From NCBI GenBank assembly GCA_004134985.1, contig REGQ01000065.1:1-64000 (forward strand): a DNA stretch of 64,000 nucleotides. The letters are read 5' to 3'. This DNA comes from Paenibacillaceae bacterium. Its GTDB lineage: Bacteria; Bacillota; Bacilli; Paenibacillales; Paenibacillaceae. Shown one piece after another: positions 16,979-26,673 of this stretch. How positions within the stretch are numbered: position 1 is the first letter of the stretch; every line of letters begins with the position of its first letter. A program made the position numbers and the translations under genes. Under the pieces are notes generated by a model. It saw nothing but the letters and a program-made list of their open reading frames with translations, was not told where the DNA came from and searched no databases.

Positions 16979-19432
16979 ATGAAGCTGACACCTGCATTTG
17001 CATTTCTGCTAATTTTGACGCTGCTCGTCACGCCGGCTGCCGCAGCGCCTATGAAGAAAACAGCTGCCCAGCCACAGCAGAAGATTGATGTTGTAGTGCA
17101 TGATAAACCGCTGCAACTATCCTCGCCAGCCTATCTCGACAAGGGAACAGCCATGGTGCCGTTGCGGCAGATCGCAGAAGCGCTGGGCGCTCAAGTAACA
17201 GCTGGCAAAGATGCCGGCAAGCAGACCGTCACGATTAATGGCAGCGCCGGTCAAGCCGTCTTGACAATTGGGTCCGTCGAGATGGCGGCACAGGGACGAA
17301 CCGTGCAGCTTCCCGCCGCCCCTCAGAGAAACGGCAATGTGACGTTCGTTCCGGTGCGAGCGCTGTCCGAAGCGCTGGGCGCTGTCGTCATCTGGGATGC
17401 TCCCAAGCGGACGGTGCGGATCGCCAAACCGGTAGAACTGCCGACAGTCGATACGCCTGCCAAGCTCAGCAAGCTAATTGCCGAGCTGCCTGATGCCTAC
17501 AGATACAGTACAGCGATGAAAGTGGAGAACGCCGTTACAGCAGACGGTATGCAATTTGAATCGGTGCAAGCCGAAGCAAGCCCGGCAGCCGAGCCTGCAG
17601 GTCAGGGATACTCGCAGACGAATGTTCAGGTGAACGGGGTTGACGAGGCCGATTGGGCCAAAACGGATGGCAGCTACATTTACCAAATCAGCGGTTCCAA
17701 AGTGCGGATCACTTCAATTGCCGACCCGGAAGCTCCCAAGTTGACGGCAACACTTGAATATGCGGCTGAGCAGCAGTTTTATCCGCAAGAACTGTACGTG
17801 GACAGCGGGAAGCTGGTTGTCATCGGCCATCATAACGTTCCGTTGCGCACATTTGACAGCTCCGGCAAACCATTGGATCAAAAGGCGAGCAAGGGCGGGA
17901 AGGCTGCAGACAGCGACGCTGCTGCCTCATCTGGTCCGAGCAGCAATGTCGACGCGCAGGTCATGGAGGAAGCTGTCCCCGATATGTTCGTTGGAAAACG
18001 CGGTATTGGCATCTGGTACCCGATGGCGAACAATGCCAAAGCACTCATCTATAAGCTGAATGCGGGAGGGCAGCCGTTGCTGGAGCGCGAGCTGGAGCTG
18101 GAAGGCAGCTACATTTCCTCTCGCAAAATCGGCAGCGCGCTCTATCTGATCACTTCCAAATACAACGATGTCTATCCCATGATAAACAGCGAAGATCAGA
18201 GCAACAATAACGGCAGCCTATTCGAACCACTTTACCGTGACAGTGCGGTGTCCAAGAAGACGCAGGCCTTGCCGCTCGACAAGCTGCACTACTTCCCAAA
18301 ATCTCCGGAAACCAGCACGATGCTCATTGGGGCGGTCGACATCGATCAGCCTGATCAAGAGATGCAGGTGTCCGCTTATCTCGGTTCCGGGCAAACGATT
18401 TATGCATCGGCCCGACATTTGTATGTCGCGTTCACGGACTATTCCTCACTGGACGGCGACAACAATGCGGAACAGACGAAGGTTCACAAATTCCGCCTTG
18501 ATCACGGGCGCATCGTCTATATCGGAGAAGGCGCCGCTCCCGGTACGATATTGAATCAGTTTTCAATGGATGAGCATGAAGGGTACTTCCGGATTGCTAC
18601 AACAAAGGGCAATATGTTTGCCAGTGGAGAAGAAACTTCAAAAAACAATATATATGTGCTTGATGAGCAGTTGCAAATCGCAGGCAAGCTGGAAAACCTT
18701 GCGCCGGGCGAACGGATCTATTCCGCGCGTTTTATGGGGAAACGGGCCTACATGGTTACTTTCCGCAATGTCGATCCGCTATTCGCCATTGATTTGGCAA
18801 ACCCGGCGAAACCCGCTGTGCTAGGACAGCTTAAAATTCCAGGCTATAGCGATTACTTGCACCCTTATGATGAAAACCATCTTATCGGCTTCGGCAAAGA
18901 AACGATCGAGCTTCCTTCCAAGGGGCAAGGTCCAGACGAGACAATTGCCTACTATCAAGGGATGAAAATGGCGCTGTTCGACGTTTCCGACGTCAATCAT
19001 CCCAAAGAAAAATTCAAGGAAATTATTGGTGACCGCGACACGTACTCCGAGCTGCTGCAGAACCACAAAGCACTTTTGTTCTCACGGCAGCTTCAATTAC
19101 TCGCCTTTCCGGTCAACCTGATGGAGGTTAAGGACAAACGGCAGCAATCAGCCGAAGGCGGCCTCGCTTACGGCGAGTTCACTTACCAGGGCGCGTATAT
19201 CTATCGGATCGACCCGCTGAAAGGGTTCGAGCTTCGCGGACGCATCACGCATATTTCGGATGAGGAGATGATGAAAAGCGGCTATTATGGCGCTGATTAC
19301 GCTAAGTATGTGAAGCGGATAATGTACGCGGGCGATACGCTTTACACGTTGTCGGAAGGCATGCTCAAGGCCAATGATCTGCATTCGCTGACTGAGCGCG
19401 GCTCGGTGATCTATCCCGCGGCAGATCAGTAA
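16979..19432 (+). CDS. Secreted protein: copper-amine-oxidase-like N-terminus plus beta-propeller
   Basis: 817-aa exported protein. Signal peptide at residues 1-23 (LTPAFAFLLILTLLVTPAAA). Residues 35-150 contain the two repeats of the copper amine oxidase-like N-terminal domain common in Paenibacillus surface proteins (AMVPLRQIAEALGAQV and VTFVPVRALSEALGAVV). From about 195 onward is a C-terminal-type beta-propeller (Beta_propel/COG4880 style): NVQVNGVDEADWAKTDGSYI, then repeated blade motifs such as YLGSGQTIYASARHLYVAF and GKRAYMVTFRNVDPLFAIDL. The GVDEAD motif is typical of the propeller family. AAAGGAG lies 10 nt before the ATG. The role at the surface is unknown. Confidence 0.88.
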   Translation: MKLTPAFAFLLILTLLVTPAAAAPMKKTAAQPQQKIDVVVHDKPLQLSSPAYLDKGTAMVPLRQIAEALGAQVTAGKDAGKQTVTINGSAGQAVLTIGSVEMAAQGRTVQLPAAPQRNGNVTFVPVRALSEALGAVVIWDAPKRTVRIAKPVELPTVDTPAKLSKLIAELPDAYRYSTAMKVENAVTADGMQFESVQAEASPAAEPAGQGYSQTNVQVNGVDEADWAKTDGSYIYQISGSKVRITSIADPEAPKLTATLEYAAEQQFYPQELYVDSGKLVVIGHHNVPLRTFDSSGKPLDQKASKGGKAADSDAAASSGPSSNVDAQVMEEAVPDMFVGKRGIGIWYPMANNAKALIYKLNAGGQPLLERELELEGSYISSRKIGSALYLITSKYNDVYPMINSEDQSNNNGSLFEPLYRDSAVSKKTQALPLDKLHYFPKSPETSTMLIGAVDIDQPDQEMQVSAYLGSGQTIYASARHLYVAFTDYSSLDGDNNAEQTKVHKFRLDHGRIVYIGEGAAPGTILNQFSMDEHEGYFRIATTKGNMFASGEETSKNNIYVLDEQLQIAGKLENLAPGERIYSARFMGKRAYMVTFRNVDPLFAIDLANPAKPAVLGQLKIPGYSDYLHPYDENHLIGFGKETIELPSKGQGPDETIAYYQGMKMALFDVSDVNHPKEKFKEIIGDRDTYSELLQNHKALLFSRQLQLLAFPVNLMEVKDKRQQSAEGGLAYGEFTYQGAYIYRIDPLKGFELRGRITHISDEEMMKSGYYGADYAKYVKRIMYAGDTLYTLSEGMLKANDLHSLTERGSVIYPAADQ

Positions 19433-19928
19433 GCGCGAGCGGCAGGATGCCTGATGAGTGGAGAGAGAATACGTTATTCGGGCGGCGCGGCTGCAGCATC
19501 ACCATCGAGAATTGCTTGCCGCCCGACAGCTGCATGATAGGCGGCACGCTTGTGGCCGTTAAGCCACCCCGTTTGCTTGGCGTATGCTAATCGAGCTGCG
19601 TTGTCTGCCACACACCACGCACTTTCCAAGCAAAAAAGCTTCGCCTTCATGGCGAAGCTTTTTTGCTGATAACGTTTGGGAATGCATGAATTACTCTCGA
19701 AAAAACCTTCGGAATACAGTCTACATTTAACTTTTTATATAAATATAGTAAATTATTAAAAATATTTAGGACAATCCCCTGGCACCATAATTTTTTTTTA
19801 CCGACTATTCTAACAGGCGATTCAACGGTCAAATAATGCGAATACGCAGAAATGGAACCCGGGTTTTCAGCTACCTGCCTGAAATAAATATGTTATGATA
19901 CAATAAAACGCATTCATCAGGTGACATT
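19433..19928. other. Intergenic stretch between propeller and kinase genes
   Basis: 496 bp with no convincing gene. It contains the terminator at 19629-19667 and an A+T-rich segment. TATGAT at 19894-19899 is a possible -10 box for the kinase gene, but no good -35 box was found at the right spacing. The kinase ribosome-binding site is AGGTGA. Confidence 0.4.
19629..19667. terminator. Bidirectional rho-independent terminator
   Basis: AGCAAAAAAGCTTCGCC pairs perfectly with GGCGAAGCTTTTTTGCT around a TTCAT loop. The T-run sits within the right arm, and the A-run gives T's on the other strand, so either direction would terminate. It lies about 200 nt past the beta-propeller stop. Confidence 0.85.
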
Positions 19929-21623
19929 ATGAAATTATGGAAATCGGCACGGCTTGGACCAAAGACATTAAAGGGCAGACTTGCACTGACCCTGTTCATC
20001 GCTTCTGCTGTTCCAATCGTACTCGTTGGCTATGTATCCTACTATTGGATGTACATGGTTCAAATTGAGCGGAACCGTACAGATATTAACAATCAAGTAC
20101 AGAATGTATATCATGATCTGGAAAACAGGCTGGATGAACTGGGACGCGCTTCCCAACTGCTTGTTGTCGAGGGCGGGATAGGAAGAGAGCTAATTCATTA
20201 TGTAGAGAGCGGAAACAGTCTGAGCCGCTCCTTGATCTCCCGGGATCTTATTCAATCTACCGCAAATGTCAGCTTCGCCAACCCGGGACTGAATGTGCTG
20301 TTCTACTATGCGCCAGACTACAAAGAGCCCATTTTGTTCCCGAATGTGCCCATCGCTTCAACTTCCGTCGAAGATCAGCCATCGCTGTATATGAAGAAAC
20401 TGTTAGCTTACCGCGGCCCTCATGCTTCAATGAACGGCCAGCCGGATACGCTTGTCTTTTCCTTGCTGCGCAAGATGGAATATGCCGGAGATCTGTCTAT
20501 ATCGATTTATATCGAAAGAGATATTAAGGATGTTCTCCAAGGATCGTCCAATCAATGGCTTATTGTGAATGAACATGACCAAATCGTATACAGCAGCCTT
20601 GATGCATTCCCGACGGGAAGTGCCTTTGAACCCAATGCCCATCATTTTCAACTTTTCGGTGCCGAAGGTGCGCAGACATGGAAGCTGTACCGCGCCATTC
20701 CGGACAAAGAATATTTTCAGGTCATTAACAAATGGAAGTGGCAGTTTTTTATTATCGCGTTTGTCTCTTTGCAGGTTGGTGTGTTGCTCGCCTGGAGCAT
20801 CTGGAAAATGATTTATAGCCCCATTCGAACGATTAACCGGGAAATACGCAAGTATAGCTATGGTGAGGAAGGGATCAGTCCGGCATCAACGGGACTGCAG
20901 GAATTCGATCATGTTCTGAGCAGCTTCCAGCATATGAAGGAACGGATTGCCAAGCTCATCATGGCGATTGAAGAAAAAGAAAAGCGGCGCGGACAGCTTG
21001 AGGTTGAAAAATTGCTCGTGCAGATTAACCCGCACTTCCTGCACAATACGTTGAATACGATTCAATGGATTGCACGGATGAACGGGCAGCAGGAAATTGC
21101 CAGACTGGTATCCATCTTTACAAGAATATTGCATTATAATCTGGGCAAAAACAGTATTATTGTTACCGTAAGTGAAGAGGTGACCGCCATCAAAGACTAT
21201 ATTGAGCTGCAAAGCATCCGTTATGACTATCCGTTCCAGGTCGATGTCGCTGTGGACCCTGAGACATGGGATATTGAGATTCCCCGCTTTATTTTGCAGC
21301 CGCTTGTCGAGAATGCCATGTACCATGGAAGCAAGGATGAGGGCGGCTTTATCCGTGTCAGTATCGACAAACAGGAGGATGGCGTATTGCTTTCCGTTCA
21401 GGATAATGGCGACGGTATTCCTCCCGATCGTCTGGAAGCCTTGTTTCGACAGGATAACGATCTTCGCAAGAGCGGATTGGGTATTGGGCTTGGCTATGTC
21501 AAAAAAATGCTCGAAGTGTATTATGGCGAGGAAGCCGAATTGAAAATCATCAGTTCGCCTGGACAAGGGACGGAAATTTATATTCGTTTGCCCGCTCAGA
21601 TGAAGGAGGAACTGCAAGCATGA
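19929..21623 (+). CDS. YesM-like sensor histidine kinase
   Basis: 564-aa membrane kinase. One membrane segment at about residues 18-42, an extracellular sensor of about 230 residues, a second segment near 275-295 (FFIIAFVSLQVGVLLAW), a HAMP-like linker, then the His_kinase domain with QINPHFLHNTLNTIQ (phospho-His) and the ATP-binding domain (LQPLVENAMYHG, DNGDGIP, GIGLGYVKKML). This is the family that senses sugar or oligosaccharide ligands near an importer. Overlaps the regulator gene by four bases (ATGA), so they are co-translated; together they should activate the lplABCD-like genes that follow. Confidence 0.93.
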   Translation: MKLWKSARLGPKTLKGRLALTLFIASAVPIVLVGYVSYYWMYMVQIERNRTDINNQVQNVYHDLENRLDELGRASQLLVVEGGIGRELIHYVESGNSLSRSLISRDLIQSTANVSFANPGLNVLFYYAPDYKEPILFPNVPIASTSVEDQPSLYMKKLLAYRGPHASMNGQPDTLVFSLLRKMEYAGDLSISIYIERDIKDVLQGSSNQWLIVNEHDQIVYSSLDAFPTGSAFEPNAHHFQLFGAEGAQTWKLYRAIPDKEYFQVINKWKWQFFIIAFVSLQVGVLLAWSIWKMIYSPIRTINREIRKYSYGEEGISPASTGLQEFDHVLSSFQHMKERIAKLIMAIEEKEKRRGQLEVEKLLVQINPHFLHNTLNTIQWIARMNGQQEIARLVSIFTRILHYNLGKNSIIVTVSEEVTAIKDYIELQSIRYDYPFQVDVAVDPETWDIEIPRFILQPLVENAMYHGSKDEGGFIRVSIDKQEDGVLLSVQDNGDGIPPDRLEALFRQDNDLRKSGLGIGLGYVKKMLEVYYGEEAELKIISSPGQGTEIYIRLPAQMKEELQA

Positions 21624-22630
21624 TTAATGCACTGATTGTCGATGACGAAGGGCTGGCACGCAAAGGCCTGCAGATGATTTTCCCCTGGGAGCGACACGGA
21701 TTTCGAATTGTCGGGGAAGCCGCAAGCGGCGAGAAGGCGCTCGCTTTTATCCAGGAGACATCCGTGCAGCTGGTTATTACAGATATCACCATGCCGAAAA
21801 TGTCAGGCATTGAGCTGATGAGGGAACTTCAGCGCCTGCACCCTGCCATTAAGGTCGTCGTCGTTACCTGCCATCAGGATTTTGACTACATTCAGGATGC
21901 GCTCCGCCTGGGAGCCGTCGATTATATTGTAAAGACGCAGTTGGAAGATCAAAATCTGGATGAAATATTAATACGAATATCCAGTCGCCTGCAGCGAAGC
22001 CTGGCCGTTGAACAGGATAAACCGAGCGATGCCCTGCCGCCGAATCAGGACAAGGAGCAACTTTGGCACGGGCTGCTATGGGTCGTCGACGACAACAAAT
22101 TCAGCATGATGAGAAATGCGCTGGTTCAGGAACCGGCGGAGATTCAGCAGAAACTGCCCGAATACGTAAAGCTTTGGCAGCGATATTTGAGCAGCTACCC
22201 TAATTGGGGAGCTCATAGCAATACTCCAATGAATAGCTGCGACACCGCATGGCTGGAGGAAATCCGCCGGGGCATCCAGCAGTGGCTGCGCAAAACGACG
22301 TATTCTGAAGAAGTCATCTATGCGGTTGTCCGGTCGCTTGAGCTCATTCATCAGTCCCCGGTAGATGAACTGTCGCAAACGGATATTTGCGGCAAAGTGA
22401 ATTTAAGCAAAAGCTACTTTAGCAAAGTATTCAAGGAAATTGTCGGCATTTCATTCGTATACTACCTCCAGCGCATCTATATTGATTCGGCGAAACAATT
22501 GTTGCAAAATACGAACCATCCCGTCTATTGGATTGCCGAGCGCTGCGGATTTTCCGACACAAGATATTTCAGCAAAGTGTTCCGGGAGCTGACAGGGATG
22601 CTGCCAAGCGATTACAGGCATAGAGGGTGA
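21620..22630 (+). CDS. YesN-like AraC-type response regulator
   Basis: 336-aa partner of the preceding kinase. Receiver domain at residues 1-120 (ALIVDDEGLARKGLQMI; Asp in LVITDITMPKMSG; Lys in DYIVKTQLED). The C-terminal 100 residues hold two AraC helix-turn-helix motifs (ICGKVNLSKSYFSKVFKEI and AERCGFSDTRYFSKVFREL). The linker is shorter than in most YesN proteins (usually over 500 aa), so this is a compact version. Terminator follows immediately. The likely target is the solute-binding protein operon starting at 22875. Confidence 0.92.
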   Translation: MINALIVDDEGLARKGLQMIFPWERHGFRIVGEAASGEKALAFIQETSVQLVITDITMPKMSGIELMRELQRLHPAIKVVVVTCHQDFDYIQDALRLGAVDYIVKTQLEDQNLDEILIRISSRLQRSLAVEQDKPSDALPPNQDKEQLWHGLLWVVDDNKFSMMRNALVQEPAEIQQKLPEYVKLWQRYLSSYPNWGAHSNTPMNSCDTAWLEEIRRGIQQWLRKTTYSEEVIYAVVRSLELIHQSPVDELSQTDICGKVNLSKSYFSKVFKEIVGISFVYYLQRIYIDSAKQLLQNTNHPVYWIAERCGFSDTRYFSKVFRELTGMLPSDYRHRG

Positions 22631-22636
22631 AGCACG

Positions 22637-22665
22637 AACCGTTCTTGTAAAGAGCGGTTTTTTTG
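22637..22665 (+). terminator. Rho-independent terminator after yesN-like gene
   Basis: AACCGTTCTT pairs with AGAGCGGTT (one G-U pair) around GTAA, followed by seven T's. It separates the two-component pair from the transporter genes, which must then have their own promoter in 22666-22874. Confidence 0.85.
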
Positions 22666-22874
22666 TTAGAAAGGTAGGAATAATTTGAACTGGAGCATCA
22701 TCAGCAATTATTCTCCTACCAGCTGCGTTATTTCCTCGCTCTCTGCCTGCCGGCATGGATTGATATAATAGACCTAGCATACAAGGCTCAGCCTCAGCCA
22801 GCTTGTCAAACACAGATTTTGGTTTTGAGCCTCCTATTTAAGAAGCAAATTACGCTATAAAGGGGAAAGAGCCT

Positions 22875-24521
22875 GTGAAAAAACTAGCCATACTATGCTG
22901 CGCTTTTTTGGTAACGCTCTCCATCACGGCCTGCAGCACAGCCAAAAATCAGCAGAACGCAAATGAAGGGCAACAGAGCGAAACGCCCGCCGTCGTGTCC
23001 GGCCCGCTGGACAAATACGATCCGCCGATTGAAGTGACGGCCGTACGTCCGATTCCAGAGAGCATCACCTTCAAAGAAGGCGATAATCTGGAGAACAATA
23101 TCTGGTCGCAAACGTTGGAAGAAAGTTTGGGCATCAAAACATCGTACAAATGGATGGTCGCTCAATCACAGTATGGGCAAAAGCTGAACATCTCGATTGC
23201 CTCGGATGATCTGCCGGACATCTTCCAAGTGACTTCCGCCCAGCTCAAAAAGCTCGTGGAAGATGATCAGCTGCAGGATCTTAGCGAACTTTATGACACT
23301 TATGCGGCTCCGTTCACCAAAAAAATTCTTTCCGAAGATGGCGGAATTGCGCTCAAATCGACGCAGTTCGATGGCAAGATGATGGCGCTGCCGAAGATGG
23401 GATCAGGAATTGGTCAATCGCATCTCCTCTGGGTTCGCACGGATTGGCTGAACAAGCTCGACCTCCCGGAGCCCAAAACAATGGAGGATGTGCTGCAGAT
23501 TGCTGAAGCGTTCACCACACAGGACCCGGATGGCAACAACGTCGATGATACTTCCGGTCTTGCGCTCAACCGCGATCTTTGGGGCTTCTTCGCCGGATTG
23601 GAAGGGTTCTTTAACGGCTATCATGCCTACCCGAATATTTGGGTGAAAAATGATGCGAATGAACTTGTCTACGGCAGTACACAGCCCGAAATGAAACAAG
23701 CGCTGCAAAAGCTTCAGGAGATGTTCAAAGCGGGTCAAATTAGTACAGAATACGGTACACGCGATGCTACCAAGGTGAAGGAAGACGCCAACGCTGGCCA
23801 AGTCGGCATGCTGTACGGTTATTTCTGGAATAGCGGCTGGCTCCAGGATGGCAAGATCAGCGATCCCGAAGCGGAATGGGTGCCGTTCCCACTGCCTTCG
23901 ATCGATGGCAATACAGCCAAGTCGCAGGTGCCATTCGCAATTAATACGTATTTCGTCGTTAAGAAAGGCGCCAAACATCCCGAGGCAGCGATCAAAATGC
24001 TCAACCTCGTGCTTGAGAAAAGCTATGGCGAATCCGCGGAGCCTGGGAAATATAATGTGGATGAAGAAGGACATTCCATATTCGAATATCCCCTTATGTA
24101 TGGCGAAGCTCCCCGCAAAAACCTGGACGCTCACCTTCACGTCATTGAAGCGTTGCAAAACGGCGATACGTCCACTCTGAATGAAGAGGAAAAAGGTTAC
24201 TATGACGGGGTTACGGCTGCCGCTAGCGGAGATGTGAACTACTGGGGGTTGAACAAAATGTATGGCCCTGGCGGATCGCTTGGCATTCTGAATGATTATG
24301 CAACGAACGGCAACACGATGGACAATCAATTCTATGGTGCTCCGACGGATACGATGGTCGATAAAGATAGCACCCTGCAAAAAATGCAGCTGGAAGCCTT
24401 CACGAGCATCATTATGGGAGACCCGATTGATAAATTTGACGAATTCGTAGCAAGCTGGAAGAAGCAGGGCGGCGAAAAAATGACAAACGAAGTAAACGAG
24501 TGGTATAAAGCGCAGCAGTAA
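22875..24521 (+). CDS. LplA-like oligosaccharide-binding lipoprotein
   Basis: 548-aa lipoprotein of a CUT1 sugar importer. The start is GTG at 22875 with AAAGGGG about 9 nt before it. Lipobox TLSITACS places the lipidated Cys near residue 20, followed by an Asn/Gln/Glu-rich linker. The body is the large extracellular solute-binding type used with LplB/LplC permeases (about 500-560 aa), for example SDDLPDIFQVTSAQLKKLVE and MMALPKMGSGIGQSHLLWVR. The gene order kinase, regulator, LplA, LplB, LplC, GH4 points to a galacturonate- or other uronate-containing ligand. Confidence 0.92.
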   Translation: MKKLAILCCAFLVTLSITACSTAKNQQNANEGQQSETPAVVSGPLDKYDPPIEVTAVRPIPESITFKEGDNLENNIWSQTLEESLGIKTSYKWMVAQSQYGQKLNISIASDDLPDIFQVTSAQLKKLVEDDQLQDLSELYDTYAAPFTKKILSEDGGIALKSTQFDGKMMALPKMGSGIGQSHLLWVRTDWLNKLDLPEPKTMEDVLQIAEAFTTQDPDGNNVDDTSGLALNRDLWGFFAGLEGFFNGYHAYPNIWVKNDANELVYGSTQPEMKQALQKLQEMFKAGQISTEYGTRDATKVKEDANAGQVGMLYGYFWNSGWLQDGKISDPEAEWVPFPLPSIDGNTAKSQVPFAINTYFVVKKGAKHPEAAIKMLNLVLEKSYGESAEPGKYNVDEEGHSIFEYPLMYGEAPRKNLDAHLHVIEALQNGDTSTLNEEEKGYYDGVTAAASGDVNYWGLNKMYGPGGSLGILNDYATNGNTMDNQFYGAPTDTMVDKDSTLQKMQLEAFTSIIMGDPIDKFDEFVASWKKQGGEKMTNEVNEWYKAQQ

Positions 24522-24552
24522 AGAACGTCAAGCCACGGGCAGGAGCGATAGC

Positions 24553-24684
24553 ATGCGAGCGATTGCACATGATGTTTACTTATGGGTGATTGCATGCGAG
24601 CAATGCACATGAATGATTACCTATGAGTAATTGCATGCGAGCAATGCACATGAATGATTACCTATGGGCGATTGCATGCGAGCG
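24553..24684 (+). repeat. 41-bp tandem repeat, 3.2 copies, between binding-protein and permease genes
   Basis: Units start at 24553, 24594 and 24635, each 41 bp, with a partial copy at 24676-24684. Each unit boundary reads ATTGCATGCGAGCAAT, in which ATTGC and GCAAT can pair. The array fills most of the 190-nt gap between the lplA-like stop and the permease start. Confidence 0.9.
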
Positions 24685-24711
24685 CTTCTGCCTGCCACAT
24701 GGAGGTACCCG

Positions 24712-25611
24712 ATGATGAAGCGCAAGTTTAAAAATGAACATATTTTCCATTTAATGCTGCTGCCCAGTGTTGTGCTCGTCTTTATTTACAGCTATATCCC
24801 AATGGCTGGCATAGTGATGGCATTCAAGAAATTTTCGCCTTCCAAAGGAATGTTCGGTTCCCCCTGGATTGGCTGGGATCACTTTCAATACATGCTCAAC
24901 ATCCCTGATATTTATCAAGTGCTGTGGAATACAATTTTTATATCTGCTATGAAAATTATTGCGGGGGTCGTGTTTCCAGTCGCCTTCGCGTTGCTCTTGA
25001 ATGAAGTAAGAAATCGACTGTTCAAACGTTCCGTTCAGACGATCGTCTATTTCCCGCATTTTCTGTCCTGGATTATTCTCGGCGGTATTTTTATCGATAT
25101 CCTATCGCCTTCCAGCGGCATTGTGAACCAACTGCTTACTGCGATCGGGCTTGATCCCATTTATTTTATGGGCAGCAAAGGCTGGTTCCCCTTCACCCTC
25201 GTAGGCACAGAAGTCTGGAAGGAATTTGGTTACGGCGCGATCGTCTACCTGGCCGCTTTGACCAGCATCGACCCGACCCTCTATGAATCTGCAGTGATGG
25301 ATGGCGCCGGACGATGGAAGCAAACTTTCTATATCACCCTGCCTAACCTGGTGCCGATGATTATTCTGATGACGATTCTGAGCTTGGGGAATGTACTAAA
25401 TGCCGGGTTTGACCAGGTGTTCAACTTATATAGTCCCCAGGTATATTCCACCGGAGATATTATCGATACGCTCGTTTACCGGATTGGTGTGCTGGATGCG
25501 CAGTATGAAGTAGCTACCGCTGTCGGATTATTCAAGTCTCTTGTTTCTCTGCTGCTGGTCAGCGGCTCCTATGCTCTCGCTTATCGTTATACCGACTATC
25601 GGATTTTCTAA
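24712..25611 (+). CDS. LplB-like sugar ABC transporter permease
   Basis: 299-aa inner-membrane permease with six membrane segments (first one FHLMLLPSVVLVFIYSYIPM). The ATPase-contact EAA loop is present near residue 190: SIDPTLYESAVMDGAGRWKQ. ATG 24712 is the start because GGAGG sits 6 nt upstream; the longer frame to 24664 runs into the 41-bp repeat. It pairs with the LplC-like permease 9 nt downstream. No ATPase is encoded here; such importers usually share one MsmX-type ATPase coded elsewhere. Confidence 0.92.
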   Translation: MMKRKFKNEHIFHLMLLPSVVLVFIYSYIPMAGIVMAFKKFSPSKGMFGSPWIGWDHFQYMLNIPDIYQVLWNTIFISAMKIIAGVVFPVAFALLLNEVRNRLFKRSVQTIVYFPHFLSWIILGGIFIDILSPSSGIVNQLLTAIGLDPIYFMGSKGWFPFTLVGTEVWKEFGYGAIVYLAALTSIDPTLYESAVMDGAGRWKQTFYITLPNLVPMIILMTILSLGNVLNAGFDQVFNLYSPQVYSTGDIIDTLVYRIGVLDAQYEVATAVGLFKSLVSLLLVSGSYALAYRYTDYRIF

Positions 25612-25620
25612 AGGATCGTG

Positions 25621-26517
25621 ATGGAAATGAGCGTCTTCAAACATGCCTCACTTGGCAGAAAAACGTTTGTCATTGTTAACTATTTCATACTTTTTGGGGC
25701 GGCTGCCGTCTGTTTGCTCCCGATGATCCATGTGCTCGCCGTCTCCTTTAGCGCAAGCGCAGCCGTCAGCTCAGGACAAGTAAAGCTATGGCCCGTCGGC
25801 TTTAATGTCGATTCCTACAATTATGTGTTGCAGAAGCCGGAGTTTATGACCTCCTTTCTCATTTCATTGAAACGTGTGCTGGTTGGCGTGCCGCTGAATA
25901 TGCTGCTGACCATTCTGATCGCTTACCCGCTGTCCAAGGAGCGTTCCCAGTTCAAGTGGCGCAGCGTCTATGTCTGGTTCTTTGTTGTAACCATGCTCTT
26001 CAGCGGGGGATTAATCCCTTGGTATATGACCATTAAGGCCACCGGGCTGATCGACACATTCTGGGCGTTGATTATTCCAAGCGCTGTGCCAATCTTCAAC
26101 GTTATTTTGCTGCTTAACTTCTTTCGGTCCCTCCCTCAGGAAATTGAGGAGGCCGCATTGATCGACGGAGCCAATGTGTGGAAGATTTTGTGGAAAATTT
26201 ATGTTCCCCTTTCCGCGCCCGCCATTGCCACGCTTGTCCTGTTCTGTATTGTGACGCAATGGAACTCATGGTTTGAAGGGCTGATGCTATTGAATGACCC
26301 GCGGGGCTACCCGCTCCAGACTTATTTGCAAACCGTCATCGTCAACCGGGATTTAAGCTTGTCCATGTCGGCAGACTGGCGTTCAATGGTGAATGTGTCA
26401 GACCGAACAACCAAGGCAGCACAGATTTTTGTCGCAACCGTTCCTGTGCTGTGCGTCTACCCGTTTCTGCAGAAGTACTTCACTTCGGGAATCGTGCTCG
26501 GCAGTGTGAAGGGCTGA
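25621..26517 (+). CDS. LplC-like sugar ABC transporter permease
   Basis: 298-aa permease with six membrane segments (FVIVNYFILFGAAAVCLLPM first) and the EAA loop LPQEIEEAALIDGANVWKIL near residue 180. ATG 25621 follows AAGGA by 5 nt; ATG 25627 is a possible alternative. Partner of the preceding permease. The large extracytoplasmic loop near the C-terminus (LNDPRGYPLQTYLQTVIVNR) is typical of LplC/YtcP proteins. It ends the importer part of the locus, and a 500-bp repeat-rich gap separates it from the GH4 gene. Confidence 0.92.
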   Translation: MEMSVFKHASLGRKTFVIVNYFILFGAAAVCLLPMIHVLAVSFSASAAVSSGQVKLWPVGFNVDSYNYVLQKPEFMTSFLISLKRVLVGVPLNMLLTILIAYPLSKERSQFKWRSVYVWFFVVTMLFSGGLIPWYMTIKATGLIDTFWALIIPSAVPIFNVILLLNFFRSLPQEIEEAALIDGANVWKILWKIYVPLSAPAIATLVLFCIVTQWNSWFEGLMLLNDPRGYPLQTYLQTVIVNRDLSLSMSADWRSMVNVSDRTTKAAQIFVATVPVLCVYPFLQKYFTSGIVLGSVKG

Positions 26518-26673
26518 TGCGCAGCAAAACCCGTGGCATGCTGGCATCCTTTGGATGCTAGCGTTCGCGGAACGCCGAGAGACGGTCGCGCGAGCGCTCC
26601 ATTCGACCGGCGCGGGCGCTGTACTTGCCGCGATGCGTTCGGCAGACTGTTGCGAGGATAGCATTGCGCGCGA

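Noticed and set aside
16825-17031. 68-codon minus-strand ORF upstream of the beta-propeller gene
   Set aside because: Overlaps the secure start of that gene and shows no ribosome-binding site.
26528-26560. GCATCC-TTT-GGATGC hairpin after the LplC-like gene
   Set aside because: No T-run follows, so it was not called a terminator.
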